A DNA stretch of 64,000 bases from Thiocapsa roseilacustris. Its GTDB lineage: Bacteria > Pseudomonadota > Gammaproteobacteria > Chromatiales > Chromatiaceae. A program made the translations under genes and the position numbers. Location: NCBI RefSeq assembly GCF_041903755.1, contig NZ_JBBWVE010000002.1, forward strand, positions 124,001-188,000. The letters run 5' to 3'. The notes beneath the pieces were generated by a model. That model saw only the letters and a list, made by a program, of their open reading frames with translations. It was not told the DNA's origin and made no database searches. Positions within the stretch are counted from its first letter, which is position 1, and every line of letters starts with the position of its first letter. This document shows, in pieces, positions 39,785 through 48,245 of this stretch.

Positions 39785-40830
39785 GAGCGCTCCGTCGAAG
39801 AGGCGGTGCGCTCGACCAGTCGAACCTTGAGATGGATCAAGGCATAGATCATCGCCCAAGCCCCGATCAGCAGCCACTGCTCATGCGGCGGAAGGCGCGG
39901 CGAGGCCACCGCACAGGCCGCTGCGGCAGCCATGAGGGGATAGGCCCGCAACAAGGTTCGACGATGGCTCCATCCGGCCAGAACCAATCGCTGGTAGTGA
40001 TGCGAGCGATGCGGCTCCCAGATGCGCTCGCGCCGCACCAAACGGGCCAGCAGGGTCCAGGTCGCGTCCAGGATGAAGGGCGAGAAGGCGAGCCAGGCGC
40101 TCCAAAGCGGGAAGAGTCCGAGGTGGGTCCCCCACAACGAGAAGGCCGCCACGAACAACCCCAGACTCGACGAACCCGCGTCCCCCAGAAAGATGCGTGC
40201 CGGCGGAAAATTGCCCGTCAGAAACCCGGCACTGGCAAAGGCTACGCAGGCCGAAGCCAGCGCAAAGAGGGTTTCGCCTCCGGACCAGCCCAGGATCGCG
40301 AACGCGGAGAATCCGAACAGCGCCATCCCTGCAGCGAGGCCGTCCATCCCGTCCATAAAGTTGTACAGATTAATGAGCCAGACGACATAAACGAGGGTCA
40401 AGAGGCCGGAGACCCAACCCGGAAAGACCAAGACCCATCCAGGCAGATCGAGCAGGGCCCAGCGCAGACCGCCGATCGTCAACAAGAGGGCGGCACCAAT
40501 CTGGGCCACGAGCCTCAATCGACGCGAGACATCCCCGATGTCGTCGAGATACGCGATGCCTGCGACCGGCAACAAGCCCGCCGCGATCCAGCCTAGCTCT
40601 GGCGCGGAGATCCCGAGTGCGGCCAGCACCAAGAGCGGTGCGCTCGAGCCGAGCAGAACCGCCAGACCACCGCTGCGCGGCACCGGCGTGCTGTGCAGCG
40701 AGCGTGCGTTGGGGTAATCGAGCGGTCCGCGACCGGCAGCGCCGTACGAGGCCAACCAGCGGGTTGCGGCGACACTGGACAACAACGAGAAGAAGGCTGC
40801 GGCAGCCGAAATCGGCGTGTCGAGGGGCAT
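39781..40830 (-). CDS. WecA/WbpL-like undecaprenyl-phosphate sugar-1-phosphate transferase
   Basis: 349 residues, about ten membrane helices. Signatures of the polyprenyl-phosphate N-acetylhexosamine-1-phosphate transferase family are AYLDDIGDVSRRLRL, NLYNFMDGMDGLA, RIFLGDAGSSSLG and the cytoplasmic His loop PHRSHHYQRL. Starts a surface glycan by loading a sugar phosphate on undecaprenyl phosphate. The next gene makes a matching sugar nucleotide. The exact sugar cannot be read. Confidence 0.9.
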   Translation of the reverse strand: MPLDTPISAAAAFFSLLSSVAATRWLASYGAAGRGPLDYPNARSLHSTPVPRSGGLAVLLGSSAPLLVLAALGISAPELGWIAAGLLPVAGIAYLDDIGDVSRRLRLVAQIGAALLLTIGGLRWALLDLPGWVLVFPGWVSGLLTLVYVVWLINLYNFMDGMDGLAAGMALFGFSAFAILGWSGGETLFALASACVAFASAGFLTGNFPPARIFLGDAGSSSLGLFVAAFSLWGTHLGLFPLWSAWLAFSPFILDATWTLLARLVRRERIWEPHRSHHYQRLVLAGWSHRRTLLRAYPLMAAAAACAVASPRLPPHEQWLLIGAWAMIYALIHLKVRLVERTASSTERS

Positions 40831-40888
40831 GGTCCTTGATGTCCTGGGCTCACGGGTATCTATCCGGGCCGGCGGCTTCGGTCTCCCG

Positions 40889-41443
40889 TCAGAGGGTTCG
40901 GACCAATCCGCGCTCGACCTGGTCGCGCGATTCGCGCCCGAGCAAAAGCTCGATCAGCTGCAAAGCGAAGTCCATGGCAGTGCCGGGGCCGCGCGAGGTG
41001 ACGAGGGTTCCGTCGACAACGACCGCGGCGTCGGTGAATGTGACCCCCGGATAGGCTGCGGGATCGACGGCCCCAGGGTAGACGGTCGCCGATCGCCCGT
41101 CGAGGAGTCCCGCACGCGCGAGGACCTTCGGCGCGGCGCAGATCGCCGCGGTAAAGCGGCCCGCTGCGTGCTGACTCCGAATCAAGGCGATGATGCGGGG
41201 ATCCTCCGCGAGAAGGTCGGCGCCCGGCAGTCCACCCGGCAGGACGATCATGTCGAAGGTCCGTTCCAACACATCCTCGAGCCTGGTGTCCGCGATCAAC
41301 AGGGTTCCTCGGCTCGCGGCCACCGGCCGGTTGTCCAGCCCTGCCGTCACCACATCGATTGCGGCACGGCGCAGCAGATCGATGATGGTCACGGCTTCGA
41401 GCTCTTCGCATCCCTGAGCGAGCGGGACGAGTACGCTGGGCAT
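40889..41443 (-). CDS. yajL: DJ-1/YajL/PfpI family protein
   Basis: 184 residues. Close to E. coli YajL: N-terminal GCEELEAVTIIDLLRR with the conserved Glu, the nucleophile elbow AAICAAPKVLA (Cys102), and the C-terminal TSRGPGTAMDFALQLIELL. Members act as redox-responsive chaperones or glyoxal-damage enzymes; which activity applies here is unknown. Sits alone between ctp and the sugar genes on the same strand, with gaps of about 58 bases on each side. Confidence 0.88.
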   Translation of the reverse strand: MPSVLVPLAQGCEELEAVTIIDLLRRAAIDVVTAGLDNRPVAASRGTLLIADTRLEDVLERTFDMIVLPGGLPGADLLAEDPRIIALIRSQHAAGRFTAAICAAPKVLARAGLLDGRSATVYPGAVDPAAYPGVTFTDAAVVVDGTLVTSRGPGTAMDFALQLIELLLGRESRDQVERGLVRTL

Positions 41444-41500
41444 GTGTCGATTCCGATAAAGACCGAGGACGCTTCGACGTGAGTCGCTCGAACGCGCCGG

Positions 41501-42856
41501 CTAGGGATTGCCTATCCGGCCCAAAATATTCAACCCCATTAACACGTTGAGTGCTTCGGACAGCTGAAAGTCCTCGGCGACTAGCGAGCCCTTCCCGGCG
41601 TCCTCCTCCGAGGTGTCCCCCGGGGCATCGTCCCCGAGGTGACGCGCCAGATCGGACTCCTTCAGATCCTGCACGCCGGTCGCCTCCAAGGGTTTGAACT
41701 CGCCGCGCTCGAGCTCGATGTCCGGGGTGATGCCCTGGGCCTGGATCGAACGCCCCGAGGGCGTGAAGTAGCGAGCGGTCGTGAGCTTGAGCGCCGTCGT
41801 GTCGTCGATCGGCACGATGGTCTGGACCGAACCCTTGCCGAACGTCTGGTTGCCCATGACGATGGCGCGTTTGTGGTCCTGCAGTGCACCGGCGACGATC
41901 TCGGAAGCCGAGGCGCTGCCGCCGTTGACCAGAACGACGATCGGCGCACCGGACAGGATATCGTCGGGCCCGGCCTGGAACTGGAGCTTGCTGTCCTCCT
42001 GCCGACCCTCCGTGTAGACGATCAAACCGCTGGTCAAAAAGGCGTCGCTCACCCCGACCGCGCTGTTGAGCACTCCGCCGGGGTTGTTGCGCAGATCGAG
42101 CACAAGACCCTTCAGTGTGCCGTCGTTCGCGCCCTTGAGTAAGTCGACCGCCGCGAGCACGTCCTCCGTGGTACGTGATTGAAAATGTGAGACCCGGATG
42201 TAGCCGAAGCCGGGCGCAAGCGTGCGGCTGCGCACGCTTGCAACCTGGATCACTGCCCGCTCGAGCGTGACGTCGAACGGAGGCTCGTCGCCCGAGCGCA
42301 TGATCGTCAGCTCAATGCTCGTACCGGGCTCGCCTCGCATCAAGGTCACTGCATCGTTCAGACTCATCCCCTTGACCGGCTTCTGGTCGATGCGCACGAT
42401 GGTATCGCCGGTCTGGAGGCCCGCGCGTTGTGCCGGCGTGTCGTCGATCGGCGCGATCACCTTCACGAAGCCATCTTCCATTCCGACCTCGATCCCGAGA
42501 CCGCCGAACTCGCCGCGGGTTCCGACCTGAAGATCCGCAAACTCATCGTTGTCGAGGTAGGCCGAGTGCGGGTCGAGACTTGCGAGCATGCCGCGGATCG
42601 CACCCTCGAGAAGGAACTTGTCTTCGACGCCCTCGACGTATTCTTCTTTGATGCGCCCGAAGACCTCGGCAAAGGTTCGCAGATCGCCGAGCGGAAGCTC
42701 GCTTGCAGTTTCGACCGTCGTGGACATGATCTCAAGGACATCCGGAGTCTCGATCGTCTCGGCGAACGCGCGGTCACCCGGCGCGCCGGGCCAGACGAGA
42801 CAAGTCCCGAGAATCAAGGTCGAGGCGGAGGGTAGGCGTCGGGTCATGGCATGCAT
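41501..42856 (-). CDS. Carboxy-terminal processing peptidase, S41 (CtpA-like)
   Basis: 451 residues. N-terminal signal peptide (about 1-32), S41 N-domain, PDZ domain (about 115-190) and catalytic core. The serine is in GGSASASE (312-319) and the general-base Lys is K341 in TFGKGSVQ. Acts in the periplasm on proteins such as peptidoglycan hydrolases. The short Asp/Glu-rich C-terminal extension is not part of the fold. It lies 93 bases after envC, a pairing common in gammaproteobacteria that suits control of cell-wall cutting. Confidence 0.92.
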   Translation of the reverse strand: MHAMTRRLPSASTLILGTCLVWPGAPGDRAFAETIETPDVLEIMSTTVETASELPLGDLRTFAEVFGRIKEEYVEGVEDKFLLEGAIRGMLASLDPHSAYLDNDEFADLQVGTRGEFGGLGIEVGMEDGFVKVIAPIDDTPAQRAGLQTGDTIVRIDQKPVKGMSLNDAVTLMRGEPGTSIELTIMRSGDEPPFDVTLERAVIQVASVRSRTLAPGFGYIRVSHFQSRTTEDVLAAVDLLKGANDGTLKGLVLDLRNNPGGVLNSAVGVSDAFLTSGLIVYTEGRQEDSKLQFQAGPDDILSGAPIVVLVNGGSASASEIVAGALQDHKRAIVMGNQTFGKGSVQTIVPIDDTTALKLTTARYFTPSGRSIQAQGITPDIELERGEFKPLEATGVQDLKESDLARHLGDDAPGDTSEEDAGKGSLVAEDFQLSEALNVLMGLNILGRIGNP

Positions 42857-42949
42857 TATGGAATCACGTCGGTTGGGGTCGACACGCCGCTCGGCGAGGC
42901 GTGCATCGCGCGGCCGGATACATCCGCTCCGCCGTTGCGGAACGATGAC

Positions 42950-44380
42950 CTAGCATCGCATGTTTTCGCTGCTTTCGTCAGGTTGATCCAAGGTCGATCG
43001 GGACGCTTGGTTGCAGGCGGCCGCACCGAAGGCCGGACCTCGTTGCGTTTTGATCGGTTCGGTGCCGACGCGTTCCCGCCGCCCGTAAAGATTGTCCCGG
43101 CCCGCGCCGGAGAGGGATCCCTGTCGAGCCGCTCCGGCGCACCAGTCCGAAGGGTCCTGCGGCTTGCCGTTGTGACGGATTGCAAAATAGAGTACGGGCT
43201 CCTCGCGACCGCCGCTGTCGCCGCTCAGGGCGATGACCTCGCCGGTGGCCACCCATTCGCCGGTCTCCTTCAGAAGCGCCTCGTTGTGGCCGTAAATCGA
43301 CATGTAACCCTCCCCGTGATCGATGACCAAGAGCAACCCGAAGCCGCGCAGCCAATCGGCGTGGATCACCCGTCCGTCATGCACGGCGCGCACCTCTTCG
43401 CCCTGTCGCGCCGCCAGCAAGACACCGTCCCAGCGCAGCTCGGAGTCGGGTTTGAGCATTCCGAACTCGGCAATAACCTCACCCTGGAGCAGAGGCCATG
43501 CCAGGCGCCCGCGGCGCTCCGGAAACGGATCACGCCGAATGTCCAGCTCGGCACGGATCTGAGCACGCTGACGTAGGTGCTCGACCAACAGCCTCAGCGC
43601 CTCGGCATCGCGCTCGAGCACATCGAGATTCTCCGTTCGGCCGGCAATGCTGGCTTCCAATCGCGTCAAGACCTCGGCGCGTTCTTCCCGCGCGGCTTCC
43701 AAGCTGAGTCGCGCCGTCTCCTGGCGGCGTGCGAGATCGATCCGGCGCTCCGCCTCCCGCTCGGCGTCGTGGGCCAAGCGAGTGAGCCGCTCAACGCGCG
43801 CCTGGATGGCCGTGATTCTCCGGAGCTGCTCTCGGTTCAAGTACGCGAAATACGATAGGATACGGCTCGCTTGTGCGGTATCTTCTTGATTCAAAAGCAG
43901 ACGCAGGCGATCGGCCCGACCCATGACATAAGCGGTGCGAACCAGGTCCGCCCAGAGCGCAAGCTCCTGCTCAAGTGCGGCGTACTCCTCGAGATGACGC
44001 ACCCGGAGCGCCTCCGCGACGCGGGTCTGCTCGGCAACCGCGTGCGCCAACTCTCTGCCGGTGACGACCGCCTCGGCAACCTCCCGCTCCTTCACCTCGA
44101 GCTCGGCGATCAAGGCACGGCGGTCCGCGTGCTGCTCGATGAGCTCCCGACCGACCGACTCGACCCGCCGCTGAATCTCCTCGAGGTCTTTCGCGCGCGT
44201 GTCCAAGGTCTCGTCGGATGCCGTCTCCAGCGCAGCCGCCGGTGTAGTGACCAGGACGCATACGAGCGCCAGGCGCGCGCAGCTGTGTCCGATCCAATCG
44301 CGCGCTCGGCAACGCCGGTGGTGATCGTGCAGCTTGCGGCGAAGCCGCTCGGGAGGTCCTGTTGCGACGGTCCTGGGCAC
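42950..44380 (-). CDS. envC: EnvC-like murein hydrolase activator
   Basis: About 476 residues. The signal segment LALVCVLVTTPAAAL leads to a long coiled coil (about 60-300, Glu/Arg-rich) and a C-terminal LytM-like domain (about 335-430). The LytM metal ligands are missing: RWDG stands where HxGxD is expected and FAIRH where HxH is. This matches EnvC-type activators of amidases rather than an active endopeptidase. A GTG at 44380 is taken as start; a TTG at 44467 in the same frame is possible and neither has a clear Shine-Dalgarno. Confidence 0.85.
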   Translation of the reverse strand: MPRTVATGPPERLRRKLHDHHRRCRARDWIGHSCARLALVCVLVTTPAAALETASDETLDTRAKDLEEIQRRVESVGRELIEQHADRRALIAELEVKEREVAEAVVTGRELAHAVAEQTRVAEALRVRHLEEYAALEQELALWADLVRTAYVMGRADRLRLLLNQEDTAQASRILSYFAYLNREQLRRITAIQARVERLTRLAHDAEREAERRIDLARRQETARLSLEAAREERAEVLTRLEASIAGRTENLDVLERDAEALRLLVEHLRQRAQIRAELDIRRDPFPERRGRLAWPLLQGEVIAEFGMLKPDSELRWDGVLLAARQGEEVRAVHDGRVIHADWLRGFGLLLVIDHGEGYMSIYGHNEALLKETGEWVATGEVIALSGDSGGREEPVLYFAIRHNGKPQDPSDWCAGAARQGSLSGAGRDNLYGRRERVGTEPIKTQRGPAFGAAACNQASRSTLDQPDESSENMRC

Positions 44381-44570
44381 GGCGGTGAGATGATCGTGGT
44401 GCGAATCGGTCGCCTGATTATACGCATCGTCCGAGGCCCGAGCGGAAACCCCGGAATGAACCGACAACCGTCCGTGCGGGATCCTCGGCCTGCGGCGGCG
44501 CGATCGGCGTCATGGGGCAAGCCGCGGCGTAAGGTACATGTACTTCGCACTCTGCCGGAAAGAGTTTATT

Positions 44571-44587
44571 ATTGTATGCTTAACAAT
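44571..44587. promoter_or_regulatory. Dyad upstream of the ArsR-type gene, candidate operator
   Basis: ATTGT-atgctta-ACAAT, with perfect 5-bp arms, 17 bases before the chosen start. A second perfect palindrome, GTACATGTAC, is at 44534-44543. Position suits autoregulation, but no operator consensus confirms it. Confidence 0.4.
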
Positions 44588-44604
44588 TGATGAGACAGGA
44601 TGCG

Positions 44605-44973
44605 ATGGTGAGCAATCTGAGCCAGCCTTCCCGCCCGGTCCTGAACGACCCGGTCGGCAACCCCGACGAGATGAACCTGTTCGCGGACGATGCCGACATC
44701 GAGCGTGCCTCACGATCGCTCAAAGCCATGTCGCACCCCTTGCGCCTGAAGATCCTCTGTACCCTGGGCGACCAGGAGGTCAGCGTCCAGGAGATCGTGG
44801 ACCACGTCGGAACCTCGCAGAGCAACATCTCCCAACATCTGGCGATTCTACGGGACAAGGGCATACTGGCCTCGCGCAAGGATGCCAACCGCGTCTATTA
44901 CCGGGTGAGCGACGGAAGGACCCTCCAACTGATCGGGATGATGCGCGAGGTCTTCTGCCAGCACACTCACTGA
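44605..44973 (+). CDS. ArsR-family regulator with SqrR/BigR-type cysteine pair
   Basis: 122 residues. Winged helix: SHPLRLKILCTL, recognition helix TSQSNISQHLAILRDKGIL, wing RKDANRVYYRV. Two cysteines, C52 (KILC) and C118 (EVFC), are 66 residues apart, the same spacing and helix positions as Cys41/Cys107 of Rhodobacter SqrR, which sense persulfides. No ArsR/SmtB metal-site pattern is visible. The ATG at 44605 has AGGA upstream; an ATG 15 bases earlier is possible. Next on the same strand is a rhodanese gene. Confidence 0.88.
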   Translation: MVSNLSQPSRPVLNDPVGNPDEMNLFADDADIERASRSLKAMSHPLRLKILCTLGDQEVSVQEIVDHVGTSQSNISQHLAILRDKGILASRKDANRVYYRVSDGRTLQLIGMMREVFCQHTH

Positions 44974-44989
44974 GTCGACGCACTGCAGG

Positions 44990-45018
44990 ATGACGCTTGC
45001 GTTCCACCTCCTTATAAT
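44990..45018 (+). promoter_or_regulatory. Sigma-70 promoter before the rhodanese gene
   Basis: ATGACG - 17 bases - TATAAT (45013-45018). It gives a leader of about 115 bases with a GGGCCGC/GCGGCCC hairpin near 45050-45064. Confidence 0.55.
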
Positions 45019-45141
45019 CCGCCACCTTAATCATCCCAAGGGCAGTCGTGGGCCGCTGCGGCCCCGGAGCGCTCGACCCGACGTCGAGATGCCGGTCGCG
45101 GCGTTCAAGAAGTCTTGCCCAATCAACGAGATCGCAGAGCG

Positions 45142-45570
45142 ATGCTGTTAGATCAAATCGTGGAGTTCGTCGGTAACCACTGGTACCTCTTCGTGGCGTT
45201 GTTCGTCATCCTGGCGTTGCTGACCCACAACATTATCGTGGGCGGCAAAGGAAGCGTCGAGCCTTTGGCGGCGACGGAGATGATCAACCACCAAGACGCG
45301 GTCGTCATCGATGTTCGCCCGGCAGCCGATTTTGCTAAGGGCCACATCATCAACGCGATCAACGTACCGATGAACGGATTTAAAAACCAGATCGCCACGC
45401 TCACAAAGCATAAGGCCAAGCCGATCATCATCAACTGCCGGTCCGGTGCTCAGTCGGCGATGGCCTGCAGCCAGCTACGAAAGGAAGGGTTCGAGCAGGT
45501 CTTCAACCTTAACGGCGGCATCATGGCGTGGGAAGCCGCGAGCCTCCCGCTTACACGCAAGAAACGCTGA
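45142..45570 (+). CDS. yibN: Membrane-anchored rhodanese (YibN-type)
   Basis: 142 residues. One N-terminal membrane helix (about 14-32, WYLFVALFVILALL), then a single rhodanese domain with active-site loop CRSGAQS (C99), which carries persulfide sulfur. It matches E. coli YibN in layout and in neighbours (yibN, secB, gpsA, trmL), although grxC is missing here. The start at 45142 removes a TTG-begun extension of nine residues. Confidence 0.88.
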   Translation: MLLDQIVEFVGNHWYLFVALFVILALLTHNIIVGGKGSVEPLAATEMINHQDAVVIDVRPAADFAKGHIINAINVPMNGFKNQIATLTKHKAKPIIINCRSGAQSAMACSQLRKEGFEQVFNLNGGIMAWEAASLPLTRKKR

Positions 45571-45677
45571 GCCGGATCCCGATCCCGACCGATGCCGGGA
45601 TCGACCGCGTCGGCGCCCGATCCCCCCGCTGTCCCAAGATTCAGCCTTCGATCACACCTTCGATTAGGAACAACACC

Positions 45678-46178
45678 ATGGCCGAGAACGCGCAGAGCAA
45701 CGAACCCCGCACGCTATCGGAGCGACAGTTCTCCGTCCAGCGCGTCTATGTTAAAGACGCCTCGTTCGAATCTCCCAACGCGCCGGATATCTTTCGCGGC
45801 GAGTGGAAGCCTGCGCATGAGCTCAATGTCAGCACCAAGGTCAACCGCATCCAGGATGACCTTTACGAAGTCGTGCTCTCCGTGACCGTCTCGGCACAGC
45901 TCGGGGATAAGACGGCCTTTATCGTCGAGGTCCAGCAAGCGGGGATCTTCGGCATCGCCGGTTTCGCCGAGCAGGAGATGGGCGCCATGGTCGGTGCCTA
46001 CTGTCCTAATCTGCTCTTTCCTTACGCCCGCGAGGTCGTGTCGGATCTCGTGTCCAAGGGCAGCTTCCCGCAGCTCGTCCTCCAGCACGTCAATTTCGAT
46101 GCGCTCTTTGCGCAGCATCAACAGGAGGCGATGCAGCGCGCCAAGGACAGCGCGGCAGAGCAGCCGAGCCAGCATTGA
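45678..46178 (+). CDS. secB: Protein-export chaperone SecB
   Basis: 166 residues. Tetrameric chaperone handing preproteins to SecA. The motifs FSVQRVYVKDASFESPNAP, EVVLSVTVSAQLGDKTAF, VEVQQAGIF and CPNLLFPYAREVVSDLVSKG are conserved. The ATG follows AGGA by nine bases; the upstream open frame overlaps yibN and is ignored. Followed almost without gap by gpsA. Confidence 0.97.
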   Translation: MAENAQSNEPRTLSERQFSVQRVYVKDASFESPNAPDIFRGEWKPAHELNVSTKVNRIQDDLYEVVLSVTVSAQLGDKTAFIVEVQQAGIFGIAGFAEQEMGAMVGAYCPNLLFPYAREVVSDLVSKGSFPQLVLQHVNFDALFAQHQQEAMQRAKDSAAEQPSQH

Positions 46179-46186
46179 GCGCAGCC

Positions 46187-47215
46187 ATGCCGGCCGATAC
46201 CCTCCAGGCCGATTCCACGAGGGCCGTCATCGCGGTTCTGGGTGCCGGGTCCTGGGGAACGGCTCTCGCCATCCTGCTCTACCGCAATGGACATTGCGTG
46301 CGGCTCTGGGGTCACGAGGTCGAGCAGGTTGCCGCCTTGCGTCGAGATGGCGAGAACCGCCTCTTCCTGCCGGGAGTCCCGCTTCCTGCGGACGTGTCTC
46401 CGACCACCTCCTTGGAGGAGGCGCTTGCCGGGGCGAGCGACTGCCTGATCGTGGTTCCGAGTCACGCGTTTCGAGGTATGGCGGACCAAATCGCGCGGCA
46501 GCTTCCCGATGCGATGGGTGTGGCTTGGGCGACCAAGGGTCTGGATCCGGCAAGCGGGGAGCTGCTCCATGCCGTGGCACAGGAGAGCTTGGGGACGCGT
46601 GCGCTCGCGGTGGTGTCCGGACCCAGCTTTGCTCAGGAGGTCGCGCGCGGACTCCCGACCGCAGTGACGGTCGCCTCGGCCGATGTCGCGTTCGCCGAGC
46701 GGATTGCCCGGCTTCTGCACGGTGAACGGTTTCGCGCCTACACGAGCTCGGACATGGTCGGTGTCGAGGTGTGTGGAGCCGCCAAGAACGTGCTCGCGAT
46801 CGCCACCGGGATCGCCGACGGTCTCGGGTTCGGCGCCAATGCCCGCGCCGCGCTCATTACGCGAGGGCTTGCCGAGCTGATTCGTATCGGCACCGCCTTG
46901 GGCGGTCACAAGGAGACATTCATGGGTCTCGCGGGAATCGGCGATCTGGTCCTGACCTGCACGGACAACCAGTCGCGTAACCGGCGCATGGGCCTTGCAC
47001 TCGCAGCCGGGGCGAGCTTGTCGGAGGCACAGGCCAAGATCGGCCAAGAGGTCGAAGGTGTCGTGACCGCGCTCGCCATCAATCGGCTCGCATCCCGCTT
47101 GGGTATCGAGATGCCGATTAGCGAGCAGGTCTACCGGGTGCTTTACGAAGGTGTCTCGCCCGAGACCGCAACCCGATCCTTGCTCGAGCGCGAGCCGAAG
47201 GCGGAGTTCGGCTGA
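46187..47215 (+). CDS. gpsA: Glycerol-3-phosphate dehydrogenase [NAD(P)+]
   Basis: 342 residues. Makes sn-glycerol 3-phosphate for phospholipids. NAD site VLGAGSWGTALAILL, VPSHAFR, ATKGLDP, SGPSFAQEVARGLPTA, the catalytic Lys in GAAKNVLAIA, and GIGDLVLTC. The ATG at 46187 is chosen; a TTG 12 bases earlier overlapping the secB stop is also possible. Converges on trmL. Confidence 0.96.
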   Translation: MPADTLQADSTRAVIAVLGAGSWGTALAILLYRNGHCVRLWGHEVEQVAALRRDGENRLFLPGVPLPADVSPTTSLEEALAGASDCLIVVPSHAFRGMADQIARQLPDAMGVAWATKGLDPASGELLHAVAQESLGTRALAVVSGPSFAQEVARGLPTAVTVASADVAFAERIARLLHGERFRAYTSSDMVGVEVCGAAKNVLAIATGIADGLGFGANARAALITRGLAELIRIGTALGGHKETFMGLAGIGDLVLTCTDNQSRNRRMGLALAAGASLSEAQAKIGQEVEGVVTALAINRLASRLGIEMPISEQVYRVLYEGVSPETATRSLLEREPKAEFG

Positions 47216-47285
47216 ACACCGTTCGATATGATCGGCATTGTTGCGACGCGCGTCGCCTCGAGAAACGGCCATCGCCGGGGGTGGT

Positions 47286-47762
47286 TTACTCCCGCTGCTG
47301 GACAGCCCCTTCGAACCCTGTTTGACGCCATGCCTCGAAAACGACGACCGCAACGGCGTTCGAGAGATTGAGGCTGCGATTGCCCGGACGCATCGGGATG
47401 TAGAGGCGTCGATCGGTCGGGAGGGAGTCGAGCAAGGCTTGCGGCAGACCTCGTGTCTCCGGACCGAACACAAACGCGTCGTGGGCTTGGTAATGCGGCT
47501 TTGTATAGGCAGTCGAACCTCGGGTTGTGAGCGCGAAGAGCCGCTGCGGGCGGATCGTACCCAGGCAGGCTTCCATCGTAGGATAGACTCGGACCTCGGC
47601 CCACTCCCGATAGTCGAGCCCGGCACGCCTGAGCAGACGATCCTCCAGCGCAAACCCGAGAGGCTCGATCAGATTGAGTCGCAGACCGCTGTTGGCACAG
47701 AGCCGCATGACATTGCCGGTATTGGGCGGGATCTCGGGCTCGTAGAGGATGACATCAAACAT
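47286..47762 (-). CDS. trmL: tRNA (cytidine/uridine-2'-O-)-methyltransferase TrmL
   Basis: 158 residues, SPOUT methyltransferase for wobble position 34. EPEIPPNTGNVMRLCANSG at the N-terminus, then FGPETRGLP and the knot motif RSLNLSNAVAVVVFEAWRQ. The ATG at 47762 gives the standard N-terminus; the upstream frame is not TrmL-like. In E. coli this gene (yibK) lies in the same neighbourhood. Confidence 0.93.
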   Translation of the reverse strand: MFDVILYEPEIPPNTGNVMRLCANSGLRLNLIEPLGFALEDRLLRRAGLDYREWAEVRVYPTMEACLGTIRPQRLFALTTRGSTAYTKPHYQAHDAFVFGPETRGLPQALLDSLPTDRRLYIPMRPGNRSLNLSNAVAVVVFEAWRQTGFEGAVQQRE

Positions 47763-47841
47763 CGCTGATCCAACTGGGTCGGGCATGGGCGAGCAGGTCG
47801 GTCGCGGTCGGAATCGATCGACCCGCGAACAGGTTCGGCGG

Positions 47842-47872
47842 TTGACCATGACAAGTCGCTGCATGCTATATT
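47842..47872 (+). promoter_or_regulatory. Candidate promoter for the small gene at 47938
   Basis: TTGACC - 19 bases - TATATT, with TGC before the minus-10. The spacer is long, so confidence is modest. Confidence 0.4.
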
Positions 47873-47937
47873 AAGGTTTGTGAAAGTTCTAACTTCGCCG
47901 CTCCAAGGCGGCCAAAAACCCTATGAGGGCTAACGAC

Positions 47938-48162
47938 ATGAGCGATATCGTCGCGCTGAAGAAGGAAAAGCAGGAGTTGATCGAGAAGATGCTCGGGATG
48001 CAGAAGCAGTTCATCGACTTCGAGCATGAGCACGGGGTGTCAGGAAAGGATTACTGGGCAGCGACGGACGGCTTGCTCGTCAACTATCGTCAGGAATACC
48101 AGGACATGGCCAACCGTGTCGTCGACATCGCTCATGAGATCGTCGGCTCGGCGCGCAACTGA
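47938..48162 (+). CDS. Small uncharacterised protein, 74 residues
   Basis: Family not recognised. Begins MSDIVALKKEKQELIEKML, a Lys/Glu-rich amphipathic helix, then FIDFEHEHGVSGKDYW, a middle with aromatic residues, and a closing helix YRQEYQDMANRVVDIAHEIV. No signal peptide or membrane segment, so probably a soluble helical protein. GAGG lies nine bases before the ATG; an ATG five codons upstream is the alternative. It has its own candidate promoter and a hairpin after it. Confidence 0.75.
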   Translation: MSDIVALKKEKQELIEKMLGMQKQFIDFEHEHGVSGKDYWAATDGLLVNYRQEYQDMANRVVDIAHEIVGSARN

Positions 48163-48188
48163 GCAGATAGACTCGATATTGTCGGGCT

Positions 48189-48212
48189 CCGCGTCCGGAG
48201 TGTCGGACGCGG
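48189..48212. terminator. Hairpin between two convergent small genes
   Basis: Perfect 9-bp stem ccgcgtccg / cggacgcgg with loop gagtgt, 26 bases after the 74-residue gene and 34 before the end of the opposing gene. It could serve both; no U-run is present. Confidence 0.45.
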
Positions 48213-48245
48213 CTCATCAGGAAAAGGGTTTCGGCGAACCCTGGA

